Shown here: piece after piece, positions 44,818 to 46,673 of the stretch
Numbering within the stretch: the stretch's first letter is position 1
Layout: each line of letters begins with the position of its first letter
Virus record (IMG/VR): IMGVR_UViG_3300023181_000042
Coordinates: 1-46,673 of that record
DNA: 46,673 bases
Reading direction: 5' to 3' (one strand)
Origin: a virus
Made by a program: the position numbers and the translations under genes
Notes under the pieces: generated by a model
What the model was told of the DNA's origin: nothing
The model's database searches: none
What the model saw: only the letters and a program-made list of their open reading frames with translations

Positions 44818-44868
44818 TTGCGATCCAAAATATTGGCGCGCCACTTTCTATGGGCGGGCACGGCGTGA
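44818..44868 (+). CDS. 16-residue leader frame, TTG start
   Basis: TTG 44818 has AAAGG about eight bases upstream. The frame (MRSKILARHFLWAGTA) ends exactly at the GTGA overlap with the tail gene start. It may be a coupling peptide left at the HNH insertion boundary. Confidence 0.3.
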   Translation: MRSKILARHFLWAGTA

Positions 44869-46067
44869 GGGCGGCTTCGGACGGTCTTGCTTCGGTTCTG
44901 CAGGATGACTTTTCGACACGGCTTATCGTGGATTCTTTCTACGGGCCGAACCGCACGCACGCTGACTTGCCGTCTAACTCTTGGTCGCTGCGGTGGGATT
45001 CGGAGGCTGCGGTCAAGTCTGGCGGCAAACTGACGATTGTCTATACCCCTGAGGTGGCGGAGTCATTGACTCCTACGCAGTTCGCTGATGTTCTCGCCCC
45101 GTTCGGGCAGGAGGTAAACCTGCTGCTCGAGGTGTCGGCCGGCGACTTCGCGGAGACGGTGCAGCTCGGCCATTACCGGATAACCGCGGTGCCGGATGCC
45201 CGTGATGCTTTCGCCGACTTTCTGGGCGGCACGATTGTCGTTGGCTCCACGGTTACTGTGCGGTTGCAGTCGCGCGACATTGCGGTGCAACGCGAAGGTT
45301 TCCGGTCAGAGCAGTCACCCCCGGATCTTTCGTCGTGTTGGGCGGAGATTCAGCGTTTGACGGGCATGCAGGTTCTGCGTTCCGTGGGCGACAAGGCCAT
45401 CCCCAACAACGTCGTCTATCTGGCGGAGCAGGGTGGCCGATTGAAGGCTGTCCAAGCGCTGGCCGAGGTATTGGGTGGGGTCGAGTATGTGACCCCCGAT
45501 GGTGCCATGTCGGTTATCCCGAATGAGCCCGGTGATGTTGTTGCCGAGCTGGTGTTGGGGGATCACGGGACGATCATCGATGTTGCCCATTCGATGGAGT
45601 CCGAGGGCGTCTACAACGAGGTTATCGGCAACTTTCAGACCGAGGATCGCACCCCGATTTATGCGGTTGCTTCTATCACTGATGGGCCGCTCTCGGTCGA
45701 TGGCCCGTACGGGAGGTATACCCGCTATTACGCGTCGCCTTTCGTGCAGACCAAAGCTGCCGCGCAGTCCGCGGTCGACGCGATCCTGACTCAGGTTTCA
45801 TCCGCTCAGACGTACCGGGTGCCTGTGACCTGCGTTATTGACCCGCGGCTCGAGATGGGCGATGTGGTGTCTGTGCAGCGCCCCCAGGGGCGTCTGCTGG
45901 TTGGGCGGATCGTCAACATTTCTATGGGCGATTCCCGGCTGATGGATTTGAACCTTGATGTCACCCGCATAACAACTTGGTCGGCTCCGACCTCTCCTGA
46001 TTGGGAGATTCACCCGACGACTGGTTACGGACTTGAGCCTTTTGGTTCTTACGGATATGGGGAATGA
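44865..46067 (+). CDS. Minor tail protein (tail-tip type)
   Basis: A 400-residue protein from GTG 44865. The opening MRAASDGLASVLQDDFSTRL and the FYGPNRTHADLPSNSW segment match the usual start of actinophage tail-tip proteins. A mostly beta body follows, with YNEVIGNFQTEDRTPIYA and RLEMGDVVSVQRP segments. The longer frame upstream is poor and overlaps a hairpin. It ends by ATGA at the fibre gene. Confidence 0.78.
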   Translation: MRAASDGLASVLQDDFSTRLIVDSFYGPNRTHADLPSNSWSLRWDSEAAVKSGGKLTIVYTPEVAESLTPTQFADVLAPFGQEVNLLLEVSAGDFAETVQLGHYRITAVPDARDAFADFLGGTIVVGSTVTVRLQSRDIAVQREGFRSEQSPPDLSSCWAEIQRLTGMQVLRSVGDKAIPNNVVYLAEQGGRLKAVQALAEVLGGVEYVTPDGAMSVIPNEPGDVVAELVLGDHGTIIDVAHSMESEGVYNEVIGNFQTEDRTPIYAVASITDGPLSVDGPYGRYTRYYASPFVQTKAAAQSAVDAILTQVSSAQTYRVPVTCVIDPRLEMGDVVSVQRPQGRLLVGRIVNISMGDSRLMDLNLDVTRITTWSAPTSPDWEIHPTTGYGLEPFGSYGYGE

Positions 46068-46673
46068 CTATGGCGATTGATCTTCCGGCGATTGGTGAGG
46101 CCAATTGGGGTACGAAGCTGAATGCGGCGCTGACTGAGTTGAATGGTGTGGGGGTGGTTGCTGTTGCGGCGAAGGATGCTGCGGTGGCTGCTGCTTCTTC
46201 TGTGCCGTCTGATGCGACTATTGCGGCGACGTATGCGACGAAGGTTTCTCCGGCGTTCTCTGGTACTCCTACGGGTCTGACGAAGGCGCATGTGGGGTTG
46301 TCGAGTGTGGATAACACGTCGGATGCGAATAAGCCGGTGTCGACTGCTCAGGCGGCGGCTATTGCGTTGAAGGTGAGCACGTCGCTGGTGGGGGCGAATT
46401 CGGGTGTGGCTCCGTTGGATTCGTCCGGCAAGGTGCCGTCCGCGAACCTGCCCACCGCTGCGACCGCCAGTGTTCTGACTCCGGGCACATATGCTGCACG
46501 CCCGACCGCTTCTTCGGCAGGCGCGAATACTCTGTACTACGCCACTGATGTTCCTGAGTGCTACTTGTCGAATGGTACGTCGTGGTCTGTGGTTGGTTCG
46601 GGTGGCAGCGAGCTTGCGGTTGCGGTTGTGACTACGACGAGTCTTGCGCAGGGTCCGGCGTTTGCGAACATGC
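46034..46673. repeat. Terminal redundancy, right copy
   Basis: Pairs with 1-640 without gaps. The last 110 or so bases are identical to the left copy; differences cluster between 46128 and 46565. Confidence 0.9.
46070..46673 (+). CDS. Tail fibre, variant copy (cut by window end)
   Basis: The first 201 codons of the fibre gene seen complete at 37-951, with four residue changes and 11 silent changes. Ribosome site GGGGA at 46059-46063. It is cut by the window end, not by a stop. Confidence 0.85.
   Translation, partial: MAIDLPAIGEANWGTKLNAALTELNGVGVVAVAAKDAAVAAASSVPSDATIAATYATKVSPAFSGTPTGLTKAHVGLSSVDNTSDANKPVSTAQAAAIALKVSTSLVGANSGVAPLDSSGKVPSANLPTAATASVLTPGTYAARPTASSAGANTLYYATDVPECYLSNGTSWSVVGSGGSELAVAVVTTTSLAQGPAFANM

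Overview
The window is an almost complete genome of a temperate, long-tailed (siphovirus-type) phage of a high-GC actinobacterium. The evidence is a continuous head-tail module (terminase, portal, MuF-like protein, scaffold, capsid E family, connectors, tail chaperones with a -1 frameshift, tape measure), a tyrosine integrase with divergent HTH regulators, GTG/TTG starts, near-universal ATGA/GTGA overlaps, and a LAxTG sorting signal of the kind used by actinobacterial class E sortases. The host genus cannot be fixed from the sequence; Microbacteriaceae-like hosts are a guess. Bases 1-640 match 46034-46673 at about 97.7% (15 substitutions, no gaps), so the sequence probably closes into a circle of about 46,033 bp. 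The two ends then carry two natural variants of one tail-fibre gene.

Layout. 1-3267: end of the tail module (fibre with collar-type repeat, alpha/beta-hydrolase tail protein, two more tail proteins). 3278-6098: lysis module (M23 endopeptidase, three small membrane proteins, Cys-rich peptides), interrupted by an opposite-strand SGNH-hydrolase lipoprotein. 6192-7856: leftward cluster of small genes including a ribbon-helix-helix protein. About 7917-8160: candidate attP built around a T-armless tRNA-Arg(CCU)-like element flanked by repeated GTGTAG sites. 8234-10758: small genes leading into the integrase. 10786-11896: immunity/excision switch (Xis-like protein, leftward XRE repressor, rightward Cro-like protein, second Xis-like protein) with palindromic operators. 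11893-16764: many very small early genes, several with Cys pairs, one cell-wall-anchored surface protein, and a structured non-coding stretch at 13.3-13.7 kb.

16768-25413: recombination and replication (YqaJ exonuclease, PD-(D/E)XK nuclease, endonuclease with zinc knuckles, replication initiator containing iterons, beta-class DNA methyltransferase, possible helicase loader, SSB). 25414-25926: RNA island with a promoter/hairpin/terminator small RNA, a three-way-junction RNA and tRNA-Asn(GTT). 25927-30601: calcineurin-like phosphoesterase, small genes, an HExxH protein and an HNH protein. 30819-31361: leftward zinc-finger prim-pol, flanked by a 16-bp inverted repeat. 31420-46067: head and tail morphogenesis, with a leftward HNH homing-endonuclease-like gene inserted between two tail genes at 44 kb.

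How it works together: the int/attP/Xis/repressor block sets lysogeny. The early right arm provides recombination and replication centred on the iteron-bearing initiator. The late operon packages DNA, builds the particle and lyses the host. Three genes look like lysogenic-conversion or surface cargo: the SGNH lipoprotein, the LAxTG-anchored protein, and possibly the alpha/beta hydrolase. All functions are inferred by reading motifs; no database search was run.
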